From NCBI RefSeq assembly GCF_023168325.1, contig NZ_AP025688.1, positions 2,418,001 through 2,482,000 on the forward strand: a stretch of 64,000 nucleotides of DNA, in the 5' to 3' direction. The position numbers and the translations under genes were made by a program. This document shows positions 1-9,060 of the stretch, in pieces; position 1 is the first letter of the stretch, and every line of letters starts with the position of its first letter. Origin of the DNA: Tsukamurella sp. PLM1 (GTDB lineage Bacteria; Actinomycetota; Actinomycetes; Mycobacteriales; Mycobacteriaceae). Under the pieces are notes generated by a model. That model had not been told where the DNA came from. It searched no databases and worked only from the letters and a program-made list of their open reading frames with translations.

Positions 1-421
1 GGCGATCTCCCAGCCGATGCCCACGAAGAAGTCGGCGACCTCGTCGGCGATGATGCTGACGGGGTGGCGGGCGCCCTGCGGGGCGCGGGCCGACGGCAGC
101 GTCACGTCGATCGACTCGGACACGAGCACCGCGGCGTCGCGCTCGGCGTCGAGAACGGCCTTGCGCTGCTCGTAGGCGGCGCGAGCGCGGCCCTGCGCCA
201 TGTTGACCCGCTTGCCCGCGTCCTTGCGCTCCCCCTTGGGGATGGAGCCGAGGGCACGCTTGCTGAGCGCGAGCGGCGACTTCTCCCAGGTGGGCCAGCC
301 GGGCGGCGTTCAGGGCCTCGAGGTCGGACGCGGCGTCGAACGCCCGCGCGGCCTCGTCGGCGAACGCGTCGAGCGCGGCTTCGCTGAGGTCGTCGACGGG
401 GGCGATCTGGTCTTCCGACAC
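1..421 (-). CDS. pheS: Phenylalanine--tRNA ligase alpha subunit, N-terminal part (runs off window, frameshifted)
   Basis: The alpha subunit of cytosolic PheRS charges tRNA-Phe with phenylalanine. Only about 140 N-terminal residues are present: a GTG start at 421 (MSEDQIAPVDD...), the coiled-coil tRNA-binding arm (DLEALNAARLAHLG, then SIPKGERKDAGKRVNMAQ) and the beginning of the core (SARAPQGARHPVSIIADEV). The arm changes frame at the CCC run 285-287: one extra G on the coding strand restores LGEKSPLALSKRALGSIPKG, which matches the family closely, so a sequencing error in an essential gene is likely. It lies downstream of tsnR as in mycobacteria, separated by two unrelated genes. Confidence 0.93.
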   Translation of the reverse strand, partial: MSEDQIAPVDDLSEAALDAFADEAARAFDAASDLEALNAARLAHLGEVAARAQQACPRLHPQGGAQGRGQAGQHGAGPRSRRLRAAQGRSRRRARRRGARVRVDRRDAAVGPRPAGRPPPRQHHRRRGRRLLRGHRLGDR

Positions 422-525
422 TGCTCTGGGCTCCTCGGTGCGGGTGGGACGGTACCCGACCAGACTAGTCGACGGCGTTCCACGGACGGAATCGCATTAC
501 CGCTGGTACGCGCCCAGCGCGTCGG

Positions 526-942
526 TCAGGCATCGCGCCCGTCGGCGCCCCCGGCCAACCACTTCCGGACCACCGTCTTCGGGGCGCACGCGCACCACGC
601 GTCCTCTATCACCTCGGCCAGCTCGTCGCGGGTGATCTCGCCGAGGCGGGACGCGCGGACCAGGACGGCGTTGTAGCCGTCGAAGTGCGGCGTGGTGAAG
701 AACGGCCCGTCAGCCTGCACCAAGGCGAGCTTGTCGGACTCGTCGGGCGTGCGGATCAGGATCACATCGTCGAGCCGGGCACCGGCATCATCGACCGCAT
801 CGGGACGCGGAGACCTGTTGCCGCAGAACACTTTCCTTCCCACCTGCCAGGCCGGGCGACCGCCCCACGCCGCGACCTCCACGACCCTGGGCAGGCCGAG
901 CGCGATCGCAGCGACGTCCTCCACCCGCGCCCGTCTCGCCAT
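526..942 (-). CDS. MmcQ/YjbR-family (DUF/PF04237-like) protein
   Basis: A 138-residue protein with the compact double-wing fold family pattern of YjbR/MmcQ proteins: VEDVAAIALGLPRVVEVAAWGGRPAWQVGRKVFCG near the start, then ALVQADGPFFTTPHFDGYNAVLVRA, and a C-terminal helix ending APKTVVRKWLAGG. Members are small, often annotated as DNA-binding, without firmly assigned biochemical function. I chose ATG 942 because homology-like sequence begins at MARRARVEDV; an upstream in-frame ATG at 1074 would add 44 arginine-rich residues with no family character. Its 5' end overlaps the 3' end of the acyltransferase reading frame. No regulatory signal seen. Confidence 0.8.
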   Translation of the reverse strand: MARRARVEDVAAIALGLPRVVEVAAWGGRPAWQVGRKVFCGNRSPRPDAVDDAGARLDDVILIRTPDESDKLALVQADGPFFTTPHFDGYNAVLVRASRLGEITRDELAEVIEDAWCACAPKTVVRKWLAGGADGRDA

Positions 943-2290
943 GGGGCCGACGGTACGCCGGATCGGACGACTCGGCGACGGTCGGCATCGGGTTCTCGAC
1001 CGCAGTTCGGGCGGCGCAGGCCCGCGCGCCTGCCAGCGCTCCGACGAACACCACCATCGCCTGCCGACCCGCACTCGACCCGAGGCCTTCCTTGGCCATC
1101 AGCAGCACGGCGAGACCCGCGACGCACACGAGCGCGCCGACGAGCGCGCCCGCGGCTCCGGATGCCGCGACGGGAGCATCCCACCACGGGATCCGACGGT
1201 GCTCCAGCGGCGACAGCACCACGAACAGCGCGAACATCACCACGGCGAAGAGTGCGGCGCGCAGGCCCATCAGGCCCCAGAAGCCGGGCTGGTGCGGGTC
1301 GACCGCATCGATCCCGAGGTAGTGCAGCGCGAACGCGGCGATGGCGATCGCGGGGATGTGCCAGAGGTATAGCGTCATCGCGCCGCCATTGCCCACTGCC
1401 ACCGGGTACCAGACCCGGGGGCGCCGCGCCCAGCGCCCGATCGCGGGCGCAGCCGCGACGAACAGCAGGCTCACCCACACGCAGTGCACGCCGAGAAGAA
1501 GGGTGGGCGGCGTGGTGTTGGAGAACGTCTCGGCGCCCGTCACGACGAGCGGCACGTCGTACGGGCCGACGACGACGGCGGCGACGGCCGCGACGAACGT
1601 GACCGCGGCGGCCGCCAGCGCGAACCGGGTCGGAATCATCCGGCGGGCGTAGGCGACGCCGATGACGACGGGGATCAGCCAGACGATCAGGAAGTTCGGG
1701 AAGCCCCACTCGATCGCGCCGGTGGCGAGACGCGCACCGTCGAACCCCGCCGACGCGACGAGCAGGCCGACCGTCACCCCGGCCAGTGTCGCCCGACCGC
1801 CGCGCAGGAGCACCGGAACGAAGGCCAGGACCAGCAGGTACACGCCGATGAACCACAGCAGTGCGACGGACTCACCTCCGAGCCGTGCGGCGCTCGACTC
1901 GCCCAGCAGCAACCGGGCCCCGACCAGGATCACCGACCAGAAGGCCAGGTACCAGAACACGGGCCGGGCGAGCCGCTGGGCCCGTCCGAGGAGCCATCCG
2001 CCCCAGGCGGTCCCCTGCTTCAGCCCGTACGCCGAGCTGGCGGCGCCCGCCAGGAAGAAGAGCGGCATCACCTGCAGCACCCAGGTGATCGGCTGCAGAG
2101 CCGGTTGCGCGCCGAGGGTGTTGCCGACCCATACGCCCGACGGGGTGATGGTGGCGAGCAGCAACACGCAGTGGCCGAACATGACGACGAGTAGGCTCGC
2201 GAGGCGGGCGACGTCGATCGCGCGGTCGCGGGTGTCCGGGGTGCCGTCGAGGACGGCCGAGCGGGACGGCAGGAATCTCATGGTCACCAT
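788..2290 (-). CDS. Integral membrane acyltransferase (acyltransferase-3-like)
   Basis: A multi-pass membrane protein of about 10 helices typical of acyltransferase-3/OafA-type enzymes that O-acylate cell-envelope or secreted glycans. Visible features are an early RAIDVARLASLLVVMFGH segment (the family's first helix with a conserved His), a LFFLAGAASSAYGL segment, and an LYLWHIPAIAIAAF segment near the C-terminal end. The reading frame as written continues to 788 through the yjbR-like gene, and the last 50 or so residues (after about 942) look like an out-of-frame reading of that gene. The true C-terminus is probably near 950-1000, either through a small indel or natural overlap. Start is ATG 2290 or ATG 2281. 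The substrate cannot be told. Confidence 0.8.
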   Translation of the reverse strand: MVTMRFLPSRSAVLDGTPDTRDRAIDVARLASLLVVMFGHCVLLLATITPSGVWVGNTLGAQPALQPITWVLQVMPLFFLAGAASSAYGLKQGTAWGGWLLGRAQRLARPVFWYLAFWSVILVGARLLLGESSAARLGGESVALLWFIGVYLLVLAFVPVLLRGGRATLAGVTVGLLVASAGFDGARLATGAIEWGFPNFLIVWLIPVVIGVAYARRMIPTRFALAAAAVTFVAAVAAVVVGPYDVPLVVTGAETFSNTTPPTLLLGVHCVWVSLLFVAAAPAIGRWARRPRVWYPVAVGNGGAMTLYLWHIPAIAIAAFALHYLGIDAVDPHQPGFWGLMGLRAALFAVVMFALFVVLSPLEHRRIPWWDAPVAASGAAGALVGALVCVAGLAVLLMAKEGLGSSAGRQAMVVFVGALAGARACAARTAVENPMPTVAESSDPAYRRPHGETGAGGGRRCDRARPAQGRGGRGVGRSPGLAGGKESVLRQQVSASRCGR

Positions 2291-2346
2291 GCTTCCGGCG
2301 CGGACGCCGTCGCGGATGAGTAGTCCTACCCGGACTCGGTGAGGAC

Positions 2347-3144
2347 CTATCCCCGATTCTGCACGCGCGAACTCGCGTACAGGCAGATCGACGCGGCGGT
2401 GGCGAGGTTGAGCGACTCGGCGCGCCCCCGGATCGGGATGGCGACGCGGTGGTCCGCGAGGGTCTGGAGCTCGCGCGGAAGGCCGTGGGCCTCGTTGCCG
2501 AACAGCCAGGCCGTCGGCCCCGCGAGCAGGTGGTCGGCGTCGTCGAGGTTGACCTCACCGTCGGCGGCAGTGGCCAGCACCGTCAGTCCCGATGCCTTGA
2601 GCTGCGCGATCGCGGTGGCGGCGTCGCGCTCCTGCACGACGGGCAGATGGAAGACGGAACCGGCGGAGGCGCGCACGACCTTGCCGTTCATCGGGTCGAC
2701 GGCGTCGCCCGCGAGGAGTACGGCGTCGGCGCCGACCGCGTCGGCCACGCGGATGACGGTTCCGGCGTTGCCGGGCTCAGCGACGTCGACGGGGACGGCG
2801 ACCAGCCGGGCACCGTCGGGCACGCGGCCTTCGGGCAGGGCCCGGCAGACGGCCACGATTCCGGGCGGGGTGACGGTGTCCGACAGGCCGCGCATGGCGC
2901 GCTCGGTCACGTACGCCTCGTGGCCCGTGAGCAGTTCCGGGTACCGACCGGCACCCTCCTCGGTGACGAAGAGCTCCTCGACGAGGCCCGCCGCGACCGC
3001 AGAGGTGACGGCGTTGGAGCCCTCGGCGAGGAACCGCCCGGCCTTGCGCCGGCCGGCGGCGCGGAGGAGCTTGGATGCGGCAACGACCCGCGGGGTCCGC
3101 TCCGTGAAGAGCTGGTCCGCGGGTCGTTGCGAGTGCTGCGTCAA
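2347..3144 (-). CDS. tsnR: SPOUT-family 23S rRNA/RNA 2'-O-methyltransferase
   Basis: A TrmH/SpoU-type methyltransferase of 265 residues that transfers a methyl group from SAM to ribose 2'-OH of rRNA or tRNA. The N-terminal third (TPRVVAASKLLRAAGRRKAGRFLAEG) is the substrate-binding L30e-like domain. The knotted SPOUT catalytic domain shows motif 1 (EPGNAGTVIRVADAVGAD), motif 2 (WLFGNEAHGLP) and motif 3 (IPIRGRAESLNLATAASI). It starts one base after the rplT stop, so it is the last gene of infC-rpmI-rplT-tsnR, exactly as in mycobacteria (tsnR, Rv1644). The exact RNA target is not determinable; thiostrepton resistance is implied only by the historical name. Confidence 0.9.
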   Translation of the reverse strand: MTQHSQRPADQLFTERTPRVVAASKLLRAAGRRKAGRFLAEGSNAVTSAVAAGLVEELFVTEEGAGRYPELLTGHEAYVTERAMRGLSDTVTPPGIVAVCRALPEGRVPDGARLVAVPVDVAEPGNAGTVIRVADAVGADAVLLAGDAVDPMNGKVVRASAGSVFHLPVVQERDAATAIAQLKASGLTVLATAADGEVNLDDADHLLAGPTAWLFGNEAHGLPRELQTLADHRVAIPIRGRAESLNLATAASICLYASSRVQNRG

Positions 3145-3145
3145 G

Positions 3146-3526
3146 TTACGCGGCGGGCGCGTTCACGTCGGCCGGGAGCGCCTTGCGGGCGATCTCGACG
3201 AGCGCGGTGAAGGCGGCGGCGTCCGAGACGGCGATCTCGGCCAGGTTCTTGCGGTCCACCTCGACGCCGGCCAGGCGCAGGCCCTGGATCAGGCGGTTGT
3301 AGGTGATGTCGTTGGCCCGCGCGGCGGCGTTGATGCGCGTGATCCACAGCTTGCGGAAGTCGCCCTTGCGCGCGCGGCGGTCGCGGTACGCGTAGGTCAT
3401 CGAGTGGAGCTGCTGCTCCTTGGCCTTGCGGTACAGGCGCGACCGCTGACCGCGGTAGCCCTTCGACGCCTCGAGGATGGAACGACGCTTCTTCTGAGCG
3501 TTCACTGCGCGCTTGACGCGTGCCAT
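3146..3526 (-). CDS. rplT: 50S ribosomal protein L20
   Basis: L20 binds 23S rRNA early in large-subunit assembly. The 126-residue product has the characteristic basic N-terminal extension ([38 protein letters not shown]) and a globular C-terminal domain ([40 protein letters not shown]). Length is normal for actinobacteria. It lies 53 bp downstream of rpmI and is followed at once by tsnR. In firmicutes and enterics L20 represses this operon post-transcriptionally; whether it does so here is unknown, though the infC leader carries an attenuator-like hairpin. Confidence 0.98.
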   Translation of the reverse strand: MARVKRAVNAQKKRRSILEASKGYRGQRSRLYRKAKEQQLHSMTYAYRDRRARKGDFRKLWITRINAAARANDITYNRLIQGLRLAGVEVDRKNLAEIAVSDAAAFTALVEIARKALPADVNAPAA

Positions 3527-3579
3527 AGGTCTTCAGTCCTTACGTGATGGAAAAGTTCGAGCGGGTATTGCGGAGCGGC

Positions 3580-3774
3580 TTACTTGCCGAGCAGCTTCTT
3601 GACGCGGCGCACGTCGGCGGGGGCGACCTCGGCCACACCGTCGAGGCGACGGGTCACGCGGGAGCTCTTGTGCTCGAGCAGGTGGCGACGGCCGGCCTTC
3701 TGGCGCAGGACCTTGCCGCTACCCGAGATCTTGAAGCGCTTCGCGGTACCGCTGTGGGACTTGTTCTTCGGCAT
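3580..3774 (-). CDS. rpmI: 50S ribosomal protein L35
   Basis: A 64-residue L35 of the large subunit: [20 protein letters not shown], then [20 protein letters not shown] and the C-terminal [10 protein letters not shown]. Very basic and of normal length. Second gene of the infC operon, 42 bp after the infC stop. Confidence 0.98.
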   Translation of the reverse strand: MPKNKSHSGTAKRFKISGSGKVLRQKAGRRHLLEHKSSRVTRRLDGVAEVAPADVRRVKKLLGK

Positions 3775-3816
3775 GTTCGTCTCTCTTCGTTGTTCGTGGC
3801 CGGTGGCGAGGTGTCG

Positions 3817-4407
<591 letters not shown>

Positions 4408-4725
4408 GGGGCCTCCTCAGTTAGGTGCTCGTGTTCTCAGTGCGAGCGGTCTTCACTCGTAGACCGCCGCGCAGCCCACGGGCCCACAACAGCGAAAAGG
4501 CCCCGGCCAGGCGATTCACACCTGGCGGGGCCCACACCGACCGATTCGGGCCGTCGCGGCGTGCACCGACGATCGACCCCTCCTCCAACGAGGAGACCGC
4601 ACCCGGTATTCCCTGATGGGACGGAGTGCGGCGACCGGGACCAGCCGACCTCGAGTCGGCGTGGTGGGAGTGGACTCCACTTGCTGCCCCGGCTCGAGGC
4701 CGGAGCGGTCGCACATGACAGTGTA
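4408..4725 (-). promoter_or_regulatory. infC operon promoter and long 5' leader
   Basis: About 320 bases separate infC from the divergent DUF1844-like gene. On the minus strand a possible -10 (TACACT) lies at 4720-4725, which would give a leader of about 300 nt. The leader is rich in inverted repeats, including GTGGAGTCCAC around 4670-4680 and the terminator-like hairpin annotated separately. No credible leader ORF with its own ribosome site was seen. A regulated leader is the simplest explanation for so long a gap; the promoter call itself is weak. Confidence 0.5.
4495..4532 (-). terminator. Intrinsic terminator/attenuator in the infC leader
   Basis: On the minus strand GGCCCCGCCAGG (4521-4532) pairs with CCTGGCCGGGGCC (4499-4511) with one bulged base and a 9-nt loop, followed directly by TTTT (4495-4498). 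It sits about 90 nt upstream of the infC start codon and inside the transcript, so it can only serve as an attenuator of infC-rpmI-rplT-tsnR. L20- or IF3-dependent control by analogy with Bacillus and E. coli is inference. Confidence 0.65.
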
Positions 4726-4731
4726 GCAGTC

Positions 4732-5166
4732 GTGAGTGAGAATCCGAATTCGTCGCCCGAGCCCTCCGATCCGGACGCGTCACCGGCCGCCGCACCCGAC
4801 ACGCTGGAACGACTGGTCGCGGAGTCGCCGTCGATCGAGGTCATCTCAAGCGCGTGGATGCTCCTGATGAGCGCCGCAGCCGAGAAGCTCGGCCTCACCG
4901 GCGGCGCCGCGGAGAACGCCGGCGACCCCGACGCCGCGCCGTTCGATCCGCGCGAGAGCTCCCATTTCGACCTCGACGAGGCCCGGCGACTGATCACCGC
5001 GCTGGCCGGCCTCACGACGGCGTCAGTTGAGTACCTGGGGCCGCACGCGGGCCCGTATCGTGACGGCCTGAAGTCGCTGCAGCTAGCCTTCCGCGAATAC
5101 AGCAGTTACCCGGATGAACCGGGCCACGGTCCGGGTGAGAAATACACCGGACCGGTGTACAGCTAA
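4732..5166 (+). CDS. DUF1844-like conserved protein
   Basis: A 144-residue acidic protein transcribed away from infC. After a disordered Ser/Pro/Asp-rich N-terminus it has VSENPNSSPEP then a helical core (SIEVISSAWMLLMSAAAEKL, and LDEARRLITALAGLTTASVE) that fits the DUF1844 pattern found next to infC in many actinobacteria. The GTG at 4732 is the only start consistent with the divergent promoter; the open frame extends far upstream over infC antisense, which is coincidental in this GC-rich DNA. No enzymatic motif is visible and the function is unknown. Confidence 0.75.
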   Translation: MSENPNSSPEPSDPDASPAAAPDTLERLVAESPSIEVISSAWMLLMSAAAEKLGLTGGAAENAGDPDAAPFDPRESSHFDLDEARRLITALAGLTTASVEYLGPHAGPYRDGLKSLQLAFREYSSYPDEPGHGPGEKYTGPVYS

Positions 5167-5249
5167 CCCTCAGGGTTAACCCCCAAAGCCACCCTGACCT
5201 GTGTAAATAGGTCTAGTGTTCCAGGTCACATTCGGCGTACCGTCCTCGC

Positions 5250-5597
5250 ATGAACACATTCAAGAAGCTCGCGGCCGGCGTAGTGGTCGCTGCAGGAGTA
5301 ATGGCACCCATGGGGGTGGTCACCGCAGGCACGGCGGCGGCCGCCCCGACGACCCCGGCCGTGTCCCACCCGGGCCACGGCTGGTGCGAACCCGGCCGGT
5401 GGGTGGGCGGCTACTGGACCCCCGGCCGCTGGCATCCGGGCTGGTGGGAGCGCGGCTACTGGCGTCCCGGCTGGGTCGACCGGTGGGGCTGGCACCCGGG
5501 CTACTGGGTGCAGCCGCGCTGGCACAACGGCTGGTACGAGCAGGGCCGCTGGGTCCCGGGCCGCTGGATTCCGGGGCGTTGCCACCCGCACCGCTGA
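5250..5597 (+). CDS. Secreted Trp/Gly/Arg-rich WXXGXW-repeat protein
   Basis: A 115-residue exported protein. Residues 1-36 form a Sec signal peptide (MNTFKKLAAGVVVAAGVMAP, cleavage near AAAAP). The mature part is almost entirely a short repeat of the form G-R/Y-W-x-P/G-G-x-W (GRWVGGYWTPGRW, GWWERGYWRPGW, GWYEQGRWVPGRW), rich in Trp, Tyr, Arg, His and Gly, resembling WXXGXW/YXWGXW repeat proteins. Two cysteines (near residues 46 and 111) could form one disulphide closing the repeat. A possible promoter lies around 5195-5225. Function unknown; an envelope-associated structural or metal/haem-interacting role is speculation. Confidence 0.8.
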   Translation: MNTFKKLAAGVVVAAGVMAPMGVVTAGTAAAAPTTPAVSHPGHGWCEPGRWVGGYWTPGRWHPGWWERGYWRPGWVDRWGWHPGYWVQPRWHNGWYEQGRWVPGRWIPGRCHPHR

Positions 5598-5655
5598 GTC
5601 GATGACCGGACGTCGATAGCCGAACATCGACAACGAAACATCGTCCGCGGCCGAA

Positions 5656-5699
5656 CGAACGGGCCCGCAGCCGCATCCCCGCGACTGCGGGTCCGTTCG
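5656..5699. terminator. Bidirectional terminator between secreted-protein gene and nrdH
   Basis: Arms CGAACGGGCCCGCAG (5656-5670) and CTGCGGGTCCGTTCG (5685-5699) pair over 14 of 15 positions around a 14-nt loop. It lies between two convergent genes and would serve both. Confidence 0.75.
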
Positions 5700-5745
5700 C
5701 GTGCGCGGACGTCGGCCCGCGCCGGGTCCCCGCCAGCCAGGCGGC

Positions 5746-5979
5746 TCAGGCGGCCTGGAGGGTCTTGATGCGGTCCGGCCGGAAACCGGACCAGTGGTCG
5801 GCACCGTCGATGACGACGACCGGCGCCTGCAGGTAGCCGAGCGCGAGGACGTACTCGCGAGCCTCGTCGTCGAGGCTGATGTCGACGGACGTGTACTCGA
5901 CGCCCGCCTTGTCGAGCGCACGGTGGGTCGCCGTGCACTGCACGCACGCGGGCTTGGTGTAGACGATCACGTTGCTCAT
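5746..5979 (-). CDS. nrdH: Glutaredoxin-like protein NrdH
   Basis: NrdH is the thioredoxin-reductase-dependent electron donor of class Ib ribonucleotide reductase. The 77-residue product has the redox motif C-V-Q-C in YTKPACVQCTATHRALDK, the cis-Pro segment LQAPVVVIDG and the C-terminal GFRPDRIKTLQ, all NrdH hallmarks; length is typical. ATG 5979 begins the family N-terminus (MSNVIVYTKP). No Shine-Dalgarno is evident, and a TTGCAC-17 bp-TAGTGT promoter placed just upstream would give a leaderless mRNA. Two NrdR-box-like palindromes overlap that promoter. nrdI, nrdE and nrdF are not adjacent, so the gene stands alone here. Confidence 0.95.
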   Translation of the reverse strand: MSNVIVYTKPACVQCTATHRALDKAGVEYTSVDISLDDEAREYVLALGYLQAPVVVIDGADHWSGFRPDRIKTLQAA

Positions 5980-5986
5980 GTCATAG

Positions 5987-6002
5987 ACACTACATCTAGT
6001 GT
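5987..6002 (-). promoter_or_regulatory. NrdR box 1 upstream of nrdH
   Basis: The 16-mer ACACTAGATGTAGTGT (minus strand) is a near-perfect palindrome matching the NrdR consensus acaCwAtATaTwGtgt. It overlaps the proposed -10 of nrdH, ending 8 bp before the ATG. Its start is 32 bp from that of box 2, three helical turns, as in known NrdR-regulated promoters. Repression by ATP/dATP-bound NrdR is established for the family. Confidence 0.82.
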
Positions 6003-6018
6003 CACATGCGTGCAATTT

Positions 6019-6034
6019 ACACAAGATGCTGTGG
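6019..6034 (-). promoter_or_regulatory. NrdR box 2 upstream of nrdH
   Basis: ACACAAGATGCTGTGG (plus-strand reading) fits the NrdR consensus at most positions (ACAC, AxAT, TG TG core) and is exactly 32 bp from box 1. Weaker alone; the spacing supports it. Confidence 0.7.
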
Positions 6035-6079
6035 ATTGCGCTCCACAGGCATCCACAACCCGTCCACCGCGCATCCACA
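6030..6079. other. Cluster of DnaA-box-like nonamers
   Basis: Three nonamers ending in ATCCACA occur in 50 bp: CAATCCACA (minus strand, 6030-6038), GCATCCACA (6049-6057) and GCATCCACA (6071-6079). Each matches 7 of 9 positions of TTATCCACA. They sit immediately upstream of the NrdR boxes. DnaA control of reductase genes is known in E. coli (nrdAB); relevance here is inferred. Confidence 0.4.
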
Positions 6080-6105
6080 GGGCCGTCCCCAGGCGGGCAG
6101 CGCCG

Positions 6106-8960
6106 CTACGTCGCCAGAACCTCGCTGAGGAACTTCCCTGTGTAGGAATCCGGCACCGCGGCCACGTCCTCGGGCGTGCCCTGCGCGACGACGGTGCCGC
6201 CTCCGCTGCCGCCCTCGGGCCCCATGTCGATGATCCAGTCGGCGGTCTTGATCACGTCCAGGTTGTGCTCGATGACGAGCACCGAGTTCCCCTTGTCGAC
6301 GAGCCCGTCGATCACCTGCAGTAGCTTCGCGATGTCCTCGAAGTGCAGGCCCGTGGTCGGTTCGTCGAGGATGTAGACGGTGCGGCCGTTGGACCGCTTC
6401 TGCAGCTCGGCCGCGAGCTTGACGCGCTGCGCCTCACCGCCCGACAGGGTGGTCGCGGGCTGGCCCAGCCGGACGTAGCCGAGGCCGACCTCGACGAGGG
6501 TCTTGAGGTAGCGGTGGATCGACGTAACAGCCTCGAAGAACTCGGCGGCCTCCTCGATCGGCATGTCGAGCACCTCGGCGATGTTCTTGCCCTTGTAGTG
6601 CACCTCGAGGGTCTCGCGGTTGTACCGCGCGCCGTGGCACACCTCGCAGGGGACGTAGACGTCCGGCAGGAAGTTCATCTCGATCTTGATCGTGCCGTCG
6701 CCCGAGCACGCCTCGCACCGGCCGCCCTTGACGTTGAACGAGAAGCGTCCGGGCTGGTATCCGCGGACCTTCGCCTCGGTGGTGGCGGCGAACAGGGTCC
6801 GGATCTTGTCGAAGACGCCCGTATAGGTGGCCGGATTCGACCGCGGCGTGCGGCCGATCGGCGACTGATCCACCTGCACCAGCTTGTCGAGCCCGTCCAG
6901 CCCCGTCACCCGGCTGTGCCGCCCCGGCACCTGGCGCGCCCCGTTGAGCTTGTTCGCCAGCACCGTCGCCAGGATGTCGTTGACGAGCGTGGACTTCCCC
7001 GAACCCGAGACGCCCGTGATCGCCGTCAGCACGCCGAGCGGGAATGCGACATCGATGTTCTGGAGGTTGTGCTCGCGCGCGCCCACGACCTTGAGCTGGC
7101 GCTTCTTGTCGATCGGCCGCCGCACGGCCGGCACCGGCAGCGCGCGCCGCCCCGACAGGTAGGCGCCGGTCAGCGAGTCCTTGTTCTTGAGCAGCGCCTT
7201 GTACGTCCCGCTGTGCACGACCTTGCCGCCGTGCTCGCCCGCGTACGGACCGATGTCGACGACCCAGTCCGCGGTGCGGATCGTGTCCTCGTCGTGCTCG
7301 ACGACGATGAGCGTGTTGCCGAGGTCGCGCAGCCGCACGAGGGTGTCGATGAGCCGGCGGTTGTCGCGCTGATGCAGGCCGATCGACGGCTCGTCGAGCA
7401 CGTAGAGCACGCCCGCGAGGCCGGACCCGATCTGCGTGGCGAGCCGGATGCGCTGCGCCTCGCCGCCCGACAGCGAGCCCGCGGCGCGCGAGCGAGAGGT
7501 ACTCGAGCCCGACGTCCAGCAGGAACGCGATGCGGGCCTGCACCTCCTTGAGCACGCGCCCGGCGATCGCCGCCTCGCGCGCGCCCAGCTTGAGGTCGGA
7601 GAGGTAGTCGGAGCACTCCCCCACGGACATCGCCGCGACGTCCGCGATCGACTTCTCGCCGAACCGCGGGTGATCGAGCGTCACGGCGAGGATCTCGGGC
7701 CGCAGCCGCGCGCCCGAACACGCAGGACACGGCACGTCGCGCATGTAGCCCTCGTACCGCTCCTTCATCTGCTCCGACTCGGTGGACTCGAGGCGGCGGT
7801 GCAGGAAGGGCATCACGCCCTCGAACTCGGCGTAGTACGAGCGGGTACGGCCGTACCGGTTGCGGTACTTCACGTGCACCTGGTGCTCGGAGCCCTCGAT
7901 GACCGCTTTGCGGGCCTTCGCCGGCAGATCCTTCCAGGGTCTCCAGGTCGAAACCCATCGCGTCGGCGAGGCCGGAGAGGAGCCGGAGGAAGTACTCGGC
8001 GCTCTGCCCGGACGACCACGGGGCGATGGCACCGTCGGCCAGCGAGAGCAGCGGGTCTGGTACGACGAGCTCCGGATCGACCTCCTTGCGGACGCCGAGC
8101 CCGTCGCACTCCGGGCACGCGCCGTACGGCGAGTTGAAGGAGAACGAGCGCGGCTCGAGGTCGTCGACCGCGATGGGGTGACCGTTGGGGCAGGCCATCC
8201 GCTCGGAGAAGCGGCGCTCACGCTCGGGGTCGTTCTCCTCCCGGTCCACGAAATCGAGCACGACGATGCCGTCGGCCAGCCGCAGGGCCGTCTCGATCGA
8301 GTCGGTGAGACGCTGCTTGGCCGTCGCCTTCACGGCCAGGCGGTCGATCACGACCTCGATGTCGTGCTTCTCCTGCTTCTTCAGCTTCGGGGGCTCGGCG
8401 AGCTGGTACACCACCCCGTCGATCCGGGCGCGGGAGTAGCCCTGCGTCTGCAGCTGGTTGAACAGGTCGACGAACTCGCCCTTGCGGGTGCGGACGACGG
8501 GCGCGAGCACCTGGAACCTGGTGCCCTGCTCCATCTCCAGCACCTGGTCGACGATCTGCTGCGGAGTCTGCCGCGCGATCACCGAGCCGCACTCGGGACA
8601 GTGCGGCGTGCCGGCCCGCGCGTACAGCAGACGCAGGTAGTCGTACACCTCGGTGATGGTGCCGACGGTCGACCGCGGGTTGCGGTTGGTCGACTTCTGG
8701 TCGATCGACACGGCGGGCGAGAGGCCCTCGATGAAGTCGACGTCGGGCTTGTCCATCTGCCCGAGGAACTGCCGCGCGTACGCCGACAGGGACTCGACGT
8801 AGCGCCGCTGCCCCTCTGCGAAGATGGTGTCGAACGCGAGGCTGGACTTGCCGGAGCCGGAGAGCCCGGTGAACACGATCAGGCTGTCGCGCGGCAGATC
8901 GACATCGATCCCCCGCAGGTTGTGTTCGCGCGCGCCGCGCACGATCAGGCGATCGACCAC
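6106..8960 (-). CDS. uvrA: Excinuclease ABC subunit A (two frame breaks)
   Basis: UvrA is the damage-recognition ATPase that loads UvrB in nucleotide excision repair. Three frames together give about 950 residues: start GTG 8960 ([19 protein letters not shown]) after a GGAGG site; first Walker A GLSGSGKS; zinc module (ERMACPNGH and CPECDGLG); signature SLSGGEAQR region; [15 protein letters not shown]; second Walker A GVSGSGKS; second zinc finger ([17 protein letters not shown]); [15 protein letters not shown] and [12 protein letters not shown]. Breaks lie near 7934-7940 (after GFDLET, before [12 protein letters not shown]) and near 7490-7500 (a GC-repeat before the first signature). Each is a net +1 or -2 change. 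An organism without UvrA is unlikely, so errors are suspected. Confidence 0.95.
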
Positions 8961-9060
8961 CGTGTTCCCTTCCTCCGAGCTTGCAGGCCCACAGACGAGG
9001 CCCCGGTCAATGCTAGAGAAGCCCACCGACAAGTTTTTCTCGGCGCGGTAGCGTGTGGCC

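Noticed and set aside
8961-9060. LexA/SOS box upstream of uvrA or uvrB
   Set aside because: No TCGAAC-N4-GTTCGA-like site in either promoter region.
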